From NCBI GenBank assembly GCA_035610365.1, contig CM069433.1:177398882-177462881 (forward strand): 64,000 bases of DNA, written 5' to 3'. The notes beneath the pieces are model-generated. The model saw only the letters and a program-made list of their open reading frames with translations. It was not told the DNA's origin and ran no database searches. The number at the start of each line of letters is the position of its first letter. Within the stretch, counting starts at the first letter, position 1. The stretch comes from Aquatica leii (lineage: Eukaryota; Arthropoda; Insecta; Coleoptera; Lampyridae). A program made the position numbers and the translations under genes. Positions 12,701-23,620 of this stretch are shown piece after piece.

Positions 12701-13898
12701 GATTTCCTGTGTAGTCAAAAAACGACCTCTCCGTTTTTAGTAGTTTACAATTGGGTTTCATAAAGAATAAGTTATCTTTACTAATTATGCTGCATGGTGC
12801 TCCTGAATCTAGTTCCATTGGTACATTGTGACCATTTATGCGAACATTTAGGATGCGCTTGCTCGACGATTTGATAGCGTTGATCTCATCCAATTTATTG
12901 AGACATTGTACTGAATCTATTTGCTCCGTTGGTTGACTTGCATACTCTCCTGTTGCGGTTTGTGATTTTGATTGACATACTTTAGCTATATGTGATTTTT
13001 TACCGCATGTGTGACATGTTGCATCTTTGAAAGGACATTTATCCCGTGCATGTTCACCTCCGCAACCATTGCAGTGACGTAGACGATGCTCGCCTCGCGT
13101 GTTTCGTTCACCATGGCGTGATGGACCACGAGAGCGTCGGTGCTGATTTCGGCCGCGTGACAAAGATCTATGTGGTGGTTGTTTTTTGTATTTTATCTGA
13201 GGTGGTGCATACCCTAGTTTGTGAACAGTTACTGGTGTTACTGAAGACCTTACTTCATTTGCAGTCGTATGAGTTGCTTCAAGAGTGTGTGCAATCTCAT
13301 ATGCTTGTTTGAATGTAGAATGTTTTCTTGCTATTATTTCATCGCACATTTCACGAGATTCGAGACCATGTAGGAGCTGTTCGATTAGCATCCTGTCGAT
13401 AAATTCTCCATATTCACAGTAAGCAGCACCTTGTTTCAAGCGTAACGAGTAATTTGCAATTGACTCACCAGTATTTTGCATGATTTGCCTGAATTTTATG
13501 CTTTCTACAAACTTGTTTCTTGTACGATCGAAGTGGTTTATAAGGGTAGTGCATAGTTCATCGTACTGCACTTCTTCAGGTTGTTTCGGACTGGTCAAGA
13601 ATTTTAGAGCATTGTTGAGCTCTGATCCCATGTGAACTCGTGCAAAGTTAGCGTGCTGATCTGTAGAAATGTTGCTGAGTTGTAAAGCCCAGTTAAAACG
13701 TTTGAAATAATCTTCGACAGTTGTTCCTTCTGATAATCGGAATTCACCCATTGAAAATGATGGTGCTCTTAAATGCATTGTTGTGGACGACCCAGGGGCT
13801 TCAGCATGTGCACTTGTTGATGCATTTGCTAGCGAGGTTTGTAAAGCACTTGTAAGCAAATTGGTCATTGCTTGCAATAATTCAGGTGGCACTTCCAT
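9708..13898 (-). CDS. Ty3/gypsy Gag-Pol polyprotein, uninterrupted
   Basis: A single 1396-codon frame starts at ATG 13898 and holds Gag and Pol without a frameshift between them. Reading order: Gag; two zinc knuckles (CNGCGGEHARDKC near residue 276 and CHTCGKKSHIAKVC near 293); an aspartic protease with ELDSGAPCS near 362; a reverse transcriptase with FLDI-type HLDITDAY and the catalytic FFDDVLLF near 660; RNase H starting LLATDASKTGLG near 806; an integrase HHCC zinc region ending CSECAKHGH near 1070; and a catalytic core with IHIDYAGP near 1097, SDNGPQF near 1153 and STNGQAERYV near 1190. The architecture resembles the K02A2.6-like gypsy proteins annotated in invertebrates. All catalytic residues I can check are present, so the protein looks functional, although the element lacks most of its 5' LTR. 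Confidence 0.95.
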   Translation of the reverse strand: MEVPPELLQAMTNLLTSALQTSLANASTSAHAEAPGSSTTMHLRAPSFSMGEFRLSEGTTVEDYFKRFNWALQLSNISTDQHANFARVHMGSELNNALKFLTSPKQPEEVQYDELCTTLINHFDRTRNKFVESIKFRQIMQNTGESIANYSLRLKQGAAYCEYGEFIDRMLIEQLLHGLESREMCDEIIARKHSTFKQAYEIAHTLEATHTTANEVRSSVTPVTVHKLGYAPPQIKYKKQPPHRSLSRGRNQHRRSRGPSRHGERNTRGEHRLRHCNGCGGEHARDKCPFKDATCHTCGKKSHIAKVCQSKSQTATGEYASQPTEQIDSVQCLNKLDEINAIKSSSKRILNVRINGHNVPMELDSGAPCSIISKDNLFFMKPNCKLLKTERSFFDYTGNRVNCIGRLLVNATLGSTTHCVYLYIVDGNYDTLFGREWITEFINENNFHKLFAADEQICSLTIASPSLLPNQQNQLDIILTRHKDIFSNTAGKLTGPPAEVHFKSDATPVFSRALEVPLALREAYAKEIDAKINSGFYERVEHSEWASTTHVVTKKNGGLRITGNYKPTLNPRIVIDEHPIPRAEHLFNQMKGAKFFCHLDITDAYTHLTVSKEFSHALTLNTPTHGLVRPTRAVYGAANIPAIWQRRMETVLQDLPNVINFFDDVLLFADSFENLMPTLEATLRRMEQHGLKLNRNKCIFAAPSVEFLGHKIDSQGVHKSDKHVEAIRDAPKPSSPEQLQLFLGKATYYSSFIPDLSTLNRPLRDMLRTEPFAWTQEADIAYANIKNILISPQILMTYDPSLPLLLATDASKTGLGAVLSHRLETGEERPIAYASRTMSTTEQRYPQIDKEALAIVWAVQKFFHYLYARHFTLITDHKPLTQILHPEKSLPTLCISRMANYADYLAHFNFDVIFKSTKENANADYCSRLPSSTNSDVVNKLSLHEGRKIREYDDFDNFTMYQIKQLPVRAENIAKETRKDSHLGKIVQLLETGQNLTRYGYKSPEANYTLAANCLLFEHRVVVPPSLQQSILNDLHAAHVGIVKMKGMARSFVFWRGIDADIERIAKSCSECAKHGHIPSKFRDHHWEYPKGPWQRIHIDYAGPVAGSMLLIVVDAYSKWLEVKCTNSTTTAATIAILDELFATYGTPVTIVSDNGPQFTAAEFKTFLQGSGVKYHKLTAPYHPSTNGQAERYVQSVKDSLKAMSTTPESLRKNLNEFLRQYKKAPHCTTGQPPAMLFLGRNIRTRLDLVKPDDLHTRITEKQQTKVETTFRVFQPAQPVYFLSGNPRMDKWIPGIVVTRLGDLHYELDYKNQRFKRHVDQVKSREDSTPIASVPSEPYRRIRFYGDDITPPAGQPTAQELVIRPVAQQTTNLPTMTSVIPRRTGRLRRPPQPYSP

Positions 13899-13938
13899 TT
13901 TTAATGTTCACAATATTACTATTCACTAACTTGCAAAA

Positions 13939-13971
13939 TCCCAGTTCTGGCACCACTTTTGTGTTTCTTCT
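13939..13971 (-). other. Primer binding site and stub of the 5' LTR
   Basis: On the minus strand TGGTGCCAGAACTGGGA (13939-13955) has the TGG...CCAGAACTGGGA form of a tRNA primer site. It is preceded by only 12-15 bp (13957-13971) that match the end of the 3' LTR before similarity stops, so the 5' LTR appears cut away. Confidence 0.6.
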
Positions 13972-15938
13972 TTGCCGTGCAATAATAATAAGTAAATTGT
14001 GCATTTTTTAGAGTGAGGAAATTTTCGAATTGATTACAATGAAATCAGTATTTTCCTGAAAATAATACTAACCTACGCTTTGCATTTTTTAAATTGAATT
14101 AGAAGTAAAATTTCTAAAATTGAGCTGGGCAGTGGAGAAGCAAAATTTCTAAATCTTACTTCTTTAGTATTTATTTTGATGTCTTCCACACTCCAGTGCT
14201 AATGTTGAAAGAATTTTTTCTCAAATAAATTTAAATAAAACTTAAATTAGGAACTGCCTTAAAATCAACATCATAGAATAATTTCTGCTAACAAAAGTTT
14301 GGTGGTTCAAAAGGTGGCAATTGTTACAATGTTAAAATTACTCCAGGTTTATTAAAAAATATTACAATTCAAATGTACAATTTGGACGATCAAGGAGGTG
14401 TAAAGATATAAAATAATTGTAATAAATTGTAAATATTGTAATAAAAGTTAGCTTTTTTTAAATTTATTTAGTTTTAGCAAAAAAAATATTTCAGCTTCAT
14501 TGGAGTTGGAATTTCACTATAAATAACCAAAGCAATTTAAATTTTATGTGCTCCAATTTCCAATGTCTCACGATTTTTTTGTGTTACCTTAAAGAATTTT
14601 TACAATCGGTTTTTCATTACATTCGTTTTTTCTAATCGATTAATAAATTTATAGAAATTGACCGAGAATCGTGAACGCTGTACAAATGTAGCATAATATT
14701 AAGGAACATAAATTAATTGTAAAACGATTCGTAAGTACACATATAAATATTCTTTTTTGTACTTTCGTCCGTTTTGATGTGTTTTGCAGGCATCATAATC
14801 GTCCGGAAATTCTACTTTTCCGGCATAGGCTGGTAAGGAGTAGTAAAATTTTATAACAAAAAGTTGGCACTAATAATCTTTAATTAATTAAACGTCATCT
14901 GTCAATCTGTCAGATTTATTAACATACACCATAATCTATATTATCATTTGGAATAACACTAACAAAACTTTTTTAAACACATAAAAAATTTGCTTATATC
15001 ATACAATTGCTAAAAACAACAATAGTTTTATTTTCATATAAGTTAAATTGTAATAATACTATGTCATTTTCAAATTAATTTCAGAAACAATTGATTTTCG
15101 TCATTACAGATTTCCGTTTTATCAACATATGCTATTACATTTTATTAAAAATCTATACTTAAATAATTGCTTTTAATAAATTTGTACTATAAAGCTCAGC
15201 ACATTTTTTTTAATTTCTTTAGTGATCAAATAAATTTAAGTTTGCAACATTGTAAACCCTATCTGACAGTCAGTGTTACCGTTTTAGTACTTTTGTGCTA
15301 GAACTAGTACTTTTAGTAACCAACCATAATCTGGCAAATATTTGAGAAAAAAATGCTTTCTTAATATTTTAGTTAATTAGAGTTATAGAAAGGTGATCAC
15401 ACCGCTTTGGCTTATCATTTCGACATCACAATCTGTACTTTTTTGGAAATTAAAATTTGATGTGCCTAAATAAATAAATCAACATAATCTAATTTAAAAA
15501 AAAAACACCGTCTAATGACTAATAAAGCAAAATACAAGACTTAAATGACATAAACATCTAGTAACTTTTTATTATTATTTCGGGTAGTGTACACGATAAA
15601 TCACTGAACTCATTTTCTTCTTCCGTCTTTGTATTTGAACACTTGAAGAACACAAAACGTTTGTTCACTAGTAAATACCTGAGCGTTTCACAAATGCCTA
15701 AATCACGTATTTTATCTATATGGTTTTATCAATTTGTTGTGATACATCATTCTCCCGTTATCTATCATTTTTTAGGGTACTATTTTTAAGAATTAGCGTA
15801 AGTAATGAACGCCGTGGCGTACAAACGCTCTCTTAATGGCTCCCTTAAGCATAAACTTTTTGAACATGGCGGTTTTAGCACTTTTTTTTTAATCTAGTAC
15901 ATTGTGTTAGTGAAATCTAGTACCTCTAAAATTTATTG
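13972..15938. other. No gene seen
   Basis: AT-rich sequence with no coding region, RNA gene or terminal repeat that I can support. Confidence 0.4.
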
Positions 15939-15944
15939 TACCTA

Positions 15945-17493
15945 TATGGAAAGCCGTTTTACTTTTTAATGTCATATAGAAAAATTCGTTATTAAAAAAT
16001 AATATGATGATTTAGAAATAAGTCAACACATATGTAAAATTAATTTCAAATATGTATTTCATATATTTAAATAAATAAACATACTGCTGTCATATCTTTA
16101 AATTATTTGCCATAAGTTTTAACATAAATTATTCCATTAAAAAATATGTGTTGACTTCTAAAAATATAATACTAATATGAGTCGACATATAAAAATATAT
16201 ATTTTTTTAATGTGATAACAACATAATTATTTGTTTCTATTTTACGAATAAATATATTTCAAATTATTTTATGTATTAGAGGGTAAATATAAACTTATAA
16301 AAATATTTTAACTTGTTTTAATTTAATACAGTAATTTTATTTTACATTACTTTATAAGATTGTTTCATAACCACAATGTCTAAATAACATAAAAATGAAT
16401 TGTAAATATGTTGTAACATATTTTAAATTAAATGTTAAGTTAAAATTTAAACGGAATTTTCTTGATACATTAAACGAATAATTTTGACTACAATAAAATG
16501 AATTTCAAATATGTCTTTAATATATTTTTAATTCGGAATTTATTTGTTTGTATATCGAAAAAATTCAATTTCAAATATGTTAAAGACATATTTTTAATTC
16601 CAATATAATTATATTCAAAGATCTTCACCTTTAGCTCATATTATATTAAGAGAATTTTTTTTGTCATACATTATATCGTTTCCCAAAGTTTCGTATATTT
16701 TCGTTTACCTAACGAAATAATGAATTTCAAATATGTATTTAACATAATTTTAATTCCGTTTAATCAAAATTGAAGAACTAAACAGATTCAACAAGTTAAT
16801 AGCAAATATTGGTTAATAGTATCAGGTCACAGCTGTGATCAAATGGTATCAGCCATAGGTATCAGCGGTATCAGCATCTTTGGTATCAGCTGTTGGCGCG
16901 CTTTGAAACCGTTTAGCGTAAGCACGTGTGAAGCTACGTTGCCACATGTAAAACCGATTTAAAACGTTAGGAATTAAAATTATGTCAATTACATATTTGA
17001 AATTCATTTTTTCGTTAGGTAGACGACTAAAATATACGAAACTTTGAGAAACGATATAATGTATGACAAAAAAAATTCTCTTAACATAATATTAGCTAAA
17101 CGTGAAGATCTTTGAATATAATTATATTGGAATTAAAAATATGTCTTTAACATATTTGGAATTGAATTTTTTCGATATACAAACAAATAAATTCCGAATT
17201 AAAAATATGTTAAAGACATATTTGAAATTCATTTTATTGTTATGCATTCATTTTAATGTAGTTCAAATTATTCGTTTAATGTATCAAAAAAAATCTGTTT
17301 TTATTTGAATTTAATATTTAATTTAAAATATGCTTCATCATATTTAAAATTCATTTTTAGGTTATGTAGACGATAGAACTAATAAAAAAAAATTACTTTT
17401 GATGTAACAAGAAAATGTATAACAACTTAATTTATATAATTTTTAATTTGGTGTATTAGTTGGATGCATTAAAAAGTAAAACGGCTTTCCATA
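15945..17493. mobile_element. Large foldback element with 6-bp target duplication
   Basis: The ends are inverted copies (TATGGAAAGCCGTTTTACTTTTTAATG at the left, its complement at the right). They lie between exact copies of TACCTA at 15939-15944 and 17494-17499. Long inverted arms (about 16440-16770 against about 16965-17310) share blocks such as the GATCTTCAC and CATTATATCG regions; the left arm has extra sequence. A central 200-bp unpaired part includes several GGTATCAG repeats (16840-16895). It has no transposase. The ORF at 17102-17308 is just arm sequence. The family is unknown to me. Confidence 0.7.
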
Positions 17494-17499
17494 TACCTA

Positions 17500-18434
17500 C
17501 AGTGATTATAAATTTTAATTGTAACGGTGCAATTGTCCCTCTACAAATAGATTAGTTCTTATATTCTTTTTTGTATTTCGATTTTGTTAACATCAAATTA
17601 TCTAAAGCTTTATTTGCTAATTTTTATACTACGGGCGGAGTACAACTCATACTTTCATTTTTTATTTGCACAACCTTTTTTATTGAATTTAGAAGCTAAC
17701 ACTTTGAAATTTCAAATTCGAATTGTCAAATGCCAAAATTGCCAACACTATTTAAAAAAATAACTAAAACAGTTTTTTAATTTTTATTTATTAAAAATTT
17801 TAGAGTAAATGAATGCGAAATGGAAAAAATAGTATGAAAAACACATGTGTCAACTTCTTTCAGTCCTGGTCTTCGTGCGGCAAAAAGTCTTATTGTGACA
17901 TTTGTTATTCAATATGCTATTTTTATAAACCGTTTTGACAGTTTTTGCGCACTTGTCAACATAGACATCAAACTGTTTTTATGAGGTTTTTGGCTTTAGG
18001 GGCTTCGCAGTCTTCGTTCGAGCAATAAAATTTTGTATTCAATTCGTTCTTGTGTAAGTTGGGCTTTTTTTTTCGTGGACTTTTAAAACCCCCGTTTCAC
18101 TCAGACTTAAAAATTGCCACTCGTGAAAAAAAAACGTCCAATTTACACAAGAATTCGTTAAATAAATAACTATTTCTTTTTCTCATTTAAACTTTGTAGA
18201 TCCATTTTGACTAAATGATTATTTCCAAGTTTAGTATATGTAGGTTGCAGAAAAAATCAATTAAAAAAAAATTGATTATTGTGCCATCAATTTTTTTCTA
18301 GATTGATTTTTGACGCATCGATTATAAACAAATCGCAAAATCGATAATTTTCAAGAAAAACTACAATATTATTAGTTATCAGTAAAATTTTGTCTTTTAA
18401 TTTGAAGTTTGAAGAAACTAGAGAATAAATGTAG
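17500..18434. other. No gene seen
   Basis: AT-rich. It has a slightly GC-richer stretch near 17870-18110 and a short inverted repeat near 18255-18310 (ATCAATTTTTTTCTAGATTGAT type). No gene is supported. Confidence 0.4.
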
Positions 18435-18436
18435 TA

Positions 18437-19243
18437 CAGTAGCCTCCTGATTATCCGGATCCCGACTAACCGAATTGAATCCGCCTTTTAACCGAAACAA
18501 ATATAGACAAAACATCTGGTCGGTCATTTCGTTGAAAACGTTGGGAAACCCAAAAATATCTAATAAAAATTTGCTTGCTTAGATGAGGGTCAATTGTACT
18601 TTCAGTTTATAAAGATGCGTCATCTCTTTTCATAAAATGTTCTTTTCTGATTTTATACAAAAGGTCTTTGTAAATGGATTATTATTCTTTTCTCAACGTT
18701 TAGAACAAAACATTTAGTTCTAAACACGCCACTGCCAACATGAGTAACATAATAAAAAAGCGGAAACGTGTTGTTGTTACTGTGCAAGAAAAATTAACTG
18801 CAGTTAAAAGACTTGATAAAGGAAAATCATTGAAAAGTGTTGCCAAAGATTATGGTGTAGGTATCAGTATGGTTTCCAAATAGAAAAAAAAAATCGACAG
18901 GAAATTAAACAATGTTGTGTTCACTCAACAACGCGACCTTGATATTCCAATTTCGGGCCCTAGATTGCAGTAAAAAGCAATTGAAAGATTGATTCTTTTT
19001 TTTCACACCAACAGAATAATATATATACCAATGTACCTATATTGTGGTACATTTTTTTAAATAGAAACTATTATGTATTTTATTTCAAATATGTTTTTTT
19101 TGTTATTTGAATAGATACATAAGTATTTATTTATTTATATTTTACGTTTTTGCCTCTTTTAGTAAAAACTCCGTACTAACAAGAATTTCAGTTATCCGAA
19201 AAGGCTTCGGTCCCGACTGTTTCGGATAATCGGGAGACTACTG
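18437..19243 (+). mobile_element. Tigger/pogo-type DNA transposon relic
   Basis: Terminal inverted repeats beginning CAGTAGYCTCCYGATTATCCG lie at both ends, flanked by TA dinucleotides (18435-18436 and 19244-19245), the target duplication of the pogo group. At about 807 bp it is an internally deleted, non-autonomous copy with only the start of the transposase left. Confidence 0.8.
18740..18883 (+). pseudogene. N-terminal fragment of a Tigger transposase
   Basis: Starts at ATG 18740 and encodes KKRKRVVVTVQEKLTAVKRL followed by a helix-turn-helix (KSLKSVAKDYGVGISMVSK) typical of the CENP-B/pogo DNA-binding domain. A stop falls at 18881-18883 where the family has a tryptophan, and the frame then reads on for about 27 codons. 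The catalytic domain is absent. It lies inside the 18437-19243 element. Confidence 0.7.
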
Positions 19244-19245
19244 TA

Positions 19246-20126
19246 ATTCTGTTTATTATTTGAAATTCGTAATAAACAATTTTTGAATGACATCATGAGA
19301 AATAATTTGGAATGAATCTCCACCATATGCTTGTAATTTTATTTATTTTATACATAATTATTTCATTTATGTTCATTCAAATTACTATTGCTGTTGAAAT
19401 TCGAATCAGCAATTTGACCGCTATTTTTAAATTTGCTTACATTGACACATTCAAAGATAAAAATAAAACCTTCATTGAAATTGAGTCAACAACTTTTAGT
19501 GCAGAATTAGGTGTAGTCACAATATGTCTTATTAGTTGTATTAACTCATTCTATAATATATTTAAAACAATTGGTTCTTAAAACGAAATTTTAAGTATGC
19601 ATTAATTTTCCAATTCCTTTATTATTTCTTGGAAGCAACTACTGAGAAGATTATAACAACAACTTCTACCCATCTCTAATTTTCTATATGCGTCATACAA
19701 ACAGTTTTCTACCTTATAACCAAGCTGACGTCTGTTTTAAATATTTTATATTATTACTTCTATTAACACTCACTACGTATTTGGAATGTCACATTCGAAC
19801 GCACCCTTAATAAATTCTGATAGTCGAATTGTCATTTCCATTCCATTAAAAGAGAAAATAGAAAAGTTAATAAACAGTAAACAACATGTTTTAAAGTGTT
19901 TCTACAATCTATTAAGAATATATTAAATTCATGCGCGAGTACATTGAGCTTGATCATATGTCTAAGGTCAACAACCATAAACCTAATTCTCAAGTTGTTT
20001 ATTATCTTCTTCATCATAGGGTACTTAATCCTTTACGATGCCGAATTGCAGTTGTGCATCATACCACTTGAACTCAATCGTACAAACAAACAAAAAAATA
20101 GCTTAAAACGTAGTTCTAGGGCTATT
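19246..20126. other. No gene seen
   Basis: AT-rich. The hydrophobic ORF at 19312-19581 has no recognisable motif. The left terminal repeat of the following piggyBac element should lie here but I could not identify it. Confidence 0.4.
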
Positions 20127-22025
20127 ATGAGTTCGAGGACTCCACGTCCAGGTACCAGGATCCAATCTTTGACGGCTGAGGATTTAGGTAATATTCTGGG
20201 TCAATGGGAAAATAGTGATGACGGCTTAGATTACTCAGACGATGATGACGTAGCTGATCCCAACCTATTGGGAACTAACGATCAGGTGTCACATGACGAC
20301 TCGGATGAGGATCCCGAGTTACCGGACCTAAAAGATCAGGACAATAACATCTTGTCTCCGTACTTTGAGGTCAATACCAGCACTACGGCGCAGCCATGTG
20401 ATACATTGCCAGCTGATCCTGTCCCCAGTACCAGTTCTGCAACTAGTTCAAGAAGCACACGTGTTCCTAAGACAAATACTCTGTGGAAAACTAAAAACTT
20501 AGAGCTTAGTGAAGACCAGATGAGGTTTTGGGGATCTTCCAACCTGCCTAATGAAATACTGGAGTTGCAGACACCGTTTCAGGTATTTTATTATTTATTC
20601 AATGACAACATTATCGATTTTATCAGAGACGAGACAAACCTGTACAGCGTGCAAAAAAATGCCAGTAAACCTATAAACGTTATAAGTCAGGAAATAAGAC
20701 AGTTCATAGGAATTATTTTCTTCATGTCCATAATTCACTAGCCTAATGTGCGAATGTACTGGTCAGAAAAATATGGTTATACCCACGTACGCGAGACCAT
20801 GACACTAAAACGATTCGAACTTTTTAGGCAAACAGTACATTTCAACGATAACACTAAACTGATACCTTATGGTCAGTCAAATTCTGATAAATTGTTTAAA
20901 ATTAGACCTATGATTGAGAAACTCAACTGTAGCTATGCAAGAGTGCCTTTTGAACAACATTTATCTGTTAATGAACAGATGTGTTCAACTAAAGCCCGAA
21001 GTACACTAAAGCAATATTTGCCCGACAAACCCTACAAATGGGGCTTCAAGCTGTTTGTGATTTTTGGCGTAAGTGGATATGGTTACAAGTTTGAAGTCTA
21101 CAGTGGTCAGGAGAATATATGCGCAAATAGCGAGCCTTAATTAGGTGCATCGTCTAATGTCGTTGTCCGACTTGCTAGAGAGATACCTAGCAATCAAAAT
21201 TATGGACTGTTCTTTGATAACTACTATACATCCTTACCGTTAATTGAATTTTTATCACGCCGTGGGATTTTAGCTTTTGGGACCGTTAGGAGAAACAGCA
21301 TTCCTAACTGTAAACTTCCAGAAGAAAAGCCGCTAAAAAAACAACCTAGAGGGACGTCGATTGAACAGGTTGCAAATTATAATGGCATTGATATATCTGT
21401 AGTGGCGTGGAGAGATAATAAGATTGTAATCTGGTATCCAACTTTGCTGGCAAAAACCCCACATCCGTCGTAAGTAGATTCGACAAGTCGCAAAAGAAAC
21501 ACATTACTGTAGAGCGGCCTTATATAGTAGCAGAATACAATCGTCACATGGGAGGTGTGGACCTGATGGACTGCGTAATGAAACATTATAAGATATACTG
21601 CGTAGCAAACGTTAGTACATATGACTCTTTTACCACTTTCTAGACATGACCAGGTGTAATGCTTGGTTGTTATACAGAAGAATTCATGCTGACTCCAGAA
21701 CTAATAGTCGAGTGCTGAATTCTGCTGATTTTCGGTTAGAAATTGCTGAGGCATTAGTCAAATATAAACAGTCGAAGTAGCTCAAGCGCACTAGCGACGT
21801 AGAAGCACTGATCCAGCACAAAAAGAAAAAAGGGCCTTGTTAATTTGTTCAGCCTAAAGAAGTCAGACTGGATCAAGTAGGGCACTGGCCTGTGTGGACT
21901 GAGACAAGGTTAAGATGCAAACTCTCAGATTATAAAGTAACAGCCCAAACAGAATGTCAGAAATGTGGCGTAGCTTTATGTTTCAATAAATCCAATAACT
22001 GTTACCAAATGTTCCATACTTCCTA
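20127..22025 (+). pseudogene. piggyBac-family transposase, decayed
   Basis: It starts at ATG 20127 (MSSRTPRPGTRIQS) with an acidic N-terminal region, then a DDE-type core: YYLFNDNIIDFI, RMYWSEKYGY, KLFKIRPMIEKL, KPYKWGFKLFVI, LFFDNYYTSLPL (second catalytic D), YNRHMGGVDLMD (third catalytic D). It ends with a Cys-rich tail (CQKCGVALC...CYQMFHTS) as in piggyBac-derived proteins. Breaks are a TAG at 20739-20741, a TAA at 21138-21140, a frameshift near 21440-21475 and further stops after about 21640. The first catalytic aspartate of the DEQM motif is replaced (VNEQM). It is an inactive copy. Its right end is the TIR at 22180-22199. Confidence 0.88.
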
Positions 22026-22179
22026 ATTTTTGTTACGGTTTAACACCATGATGCACTTCTGCATCATCATGTTTTCTTTTCAAAAATAATACTTTTTTTC
22101 AAATGTGATTTTTTAAAATATTTTTGCCATAATCAGTATACCTCATATTAACTGTTTCGAATACAAAAATAATAAAAAA

Positions 22180-22203
22180 AGTTTTTGCGCCACAAAGGGT
22201 TAA
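22180..22203. repeat. Right terminal repeat of the piggyBac element plus TTAA
   Basis: GTTTTTGCGCCACAAAGGG followed by TTAA (22200-22203) matches the CCCTTTG-type end and TTAA target expected of piggyBac transposons. Confidence 0.75.
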
Positions 22204-23261
22204 TGAGAACAGCATGACAATTAAATTAAAGGTTGTTTTTGATGGCGGGTCTTTGTCCTCGTCAGGTATTTTGCTAAATGATCTAATCTGAAATGACTTT
22301 TTATCAATTTTACTGCGTTTTAGGCACCACTCTTACGTCATTCTTACGTTGTCACAGCGGACATTACAAATATGTACCGCCAAAGTTTCTCTCAAGCAAA
22401 GAACACTTTAACAAATTGCTTAGAGGCTTAACTTTAGTTTGTACCTACCAGTAGAATGCAGTTACGTATCTGTATCTGCAGCTTTTTTAGAAAATATGTT
22501 GTTTAATTCAGTTGACCAATGAAAATGAAACTGTTAACCCAGAAGCGTATCAAGTTATCAAATAAAACTGTATGGGAACACTTTCGATTGTTTCCAACAA
22601 TATTTCTAAATTTTTACGTCAAGGTGGTTTTGAATTCCGGAAGTAGGTAGCAAATTGGCATTCAACACTCAGAATTATTCTTAAGGTTTACATTTATTGG
22701 AGTTAAGCAGATTAGGAAAACTTTAGGTTTTTACTGGAAATACCAAACCAACATGATTGCTTTCAATATTACAATATTTACAATTCGTTTGGTTTTTTAA
22801 GCGCGTGCACGACAACGGCACAAATTATATTATAAAAGCTTTGGCAAGAAAGATTAAGTTAAGACGAATCATTTTCTCAAAATATTTTAACTCAATGACA
22901 GTAATTTTTCCGCAAACTACCGGAGTAAGATTTATCAATTTATGTCTATATCACCGGTGTTGGGTACACAAGAAATATCTTTATTAAAGATAAGTAAAGA
23001 CGTGGTTGCAAAATTTTAAAAGCTTTATTTGTTTTGCAGCAAGTGCTGTTTATTTAGAGTTACTAATTTTTATTGTGCTAATAATGAGATGCAAAGTGTT
23101 TATTATGAAAGAAGCAAGCTGCATTAAAGAATCTTCTTCAAATTGAAATAAAAATTAGTACTTTATACCCATATACGCGCTTCATTTTGGTGGCCTTTGG
23201 GTAGCCGGAAGACATAAAAATATAACACGAATGCAATGCGTTAATCTGAATTCATCCATCT
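22204..23261. other. No gene seen; repeat relic abutting the Polinton
   Basis: No supported gene. The part from about 23080 to 23261 (AATAATGAGATGCAAAG, then ...TTTATACCCATATACG) is related to 44030-44210 and to the sequence right of the Polinton (39833-40060), so the Polinton sits inside a copy of this dispersed repeat. Confidence 0.5.
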
Positions 23262-23267
23262 TATCTA
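23262..23267. repeat. Polinton target-site duplication, left copy
   Basis: TATCTA immediately before the AGTAGGTTAAG end. The identical TATCTA follows the right end at 39827-39832. Six-base duplications are diagnostic for Polinton/Maverick integration. Confidence 0.95.
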
Positions 23268-23492
23268 AGTAGGTTAAGTTGGAGACTTCTGTGACAAGAG
23301 GAGGAGTACTCCTCCTCCGTGACCTACATTACAAAGTTTTAAATGACCTAGAGTAACCTTACTCCTCCTCACTGACCTACATTCAAAGCTCTAAATGACC
23401 TAGAGTAACCTTACTCCTCCTCACTGACCTACATTCAAAGCTCTAAATGACCTAGAGTAACCTTACTCCTCCTCACTGACCTACATTCAAAT
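23268..23492. repeat. Left terminal inverted repeat with 52-bp tandem units
   Basis: The outer 50 bp contain a perfect 20-bp palindrome (GAGGAGGAGTACTCCTCCTC, 23298-23317). Then come tandem units of about 52 bp (GACCTACATT...CTTACTCCTCCTC) in two variants. From the end inward the order is A (ACATTACAAAGTTTTAAATG), B, B, and a partial B (ACATTCAAAGCTCTAAATG). It matches the right end through A-B-B. Confidence 0.92.
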
Positions 23493-23558
23493 CCTCACAG
23501 ACTTACACACAAAGCTTTAAATGAACCATAATAACTTTAAGTCATCCTTTTTTGTTGG

Positions 23559-23568
23559 TATATATAAG
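23559..23568 (+). promoter_or_regulatory. TATA box for the left accessory operon-like block
   Basis: TATATATAAG lies just inside the left terminal repeat, about 60 bp before ATG 23621. It is the only strong TATA-like motif in the gap and faces inward. Confidence 0.5.
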
Positions 23569-23620
23569 ACGATTGAGAGTAGTTACAATACAGTTGGGGT
23601 TTAGAAAGAGGTTGTTAAGA

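Noticed and set aside
19312..19581. Hydrophobic 89-codon ORF
   Set aside because: Hydrophobicity follows from T-rich sequence; no start context, partner or motif.
22757..22987. 76-codon ORF
   Set aside because: No recognisable family; typical length for chance ORFs in this window.
23311..23492. Tandem repeats as a possible CRISPR array
   Set aside because: Units are contiguous with no unique spacers, lie in a transposon terminal repeat and the genome is eukaryotic.
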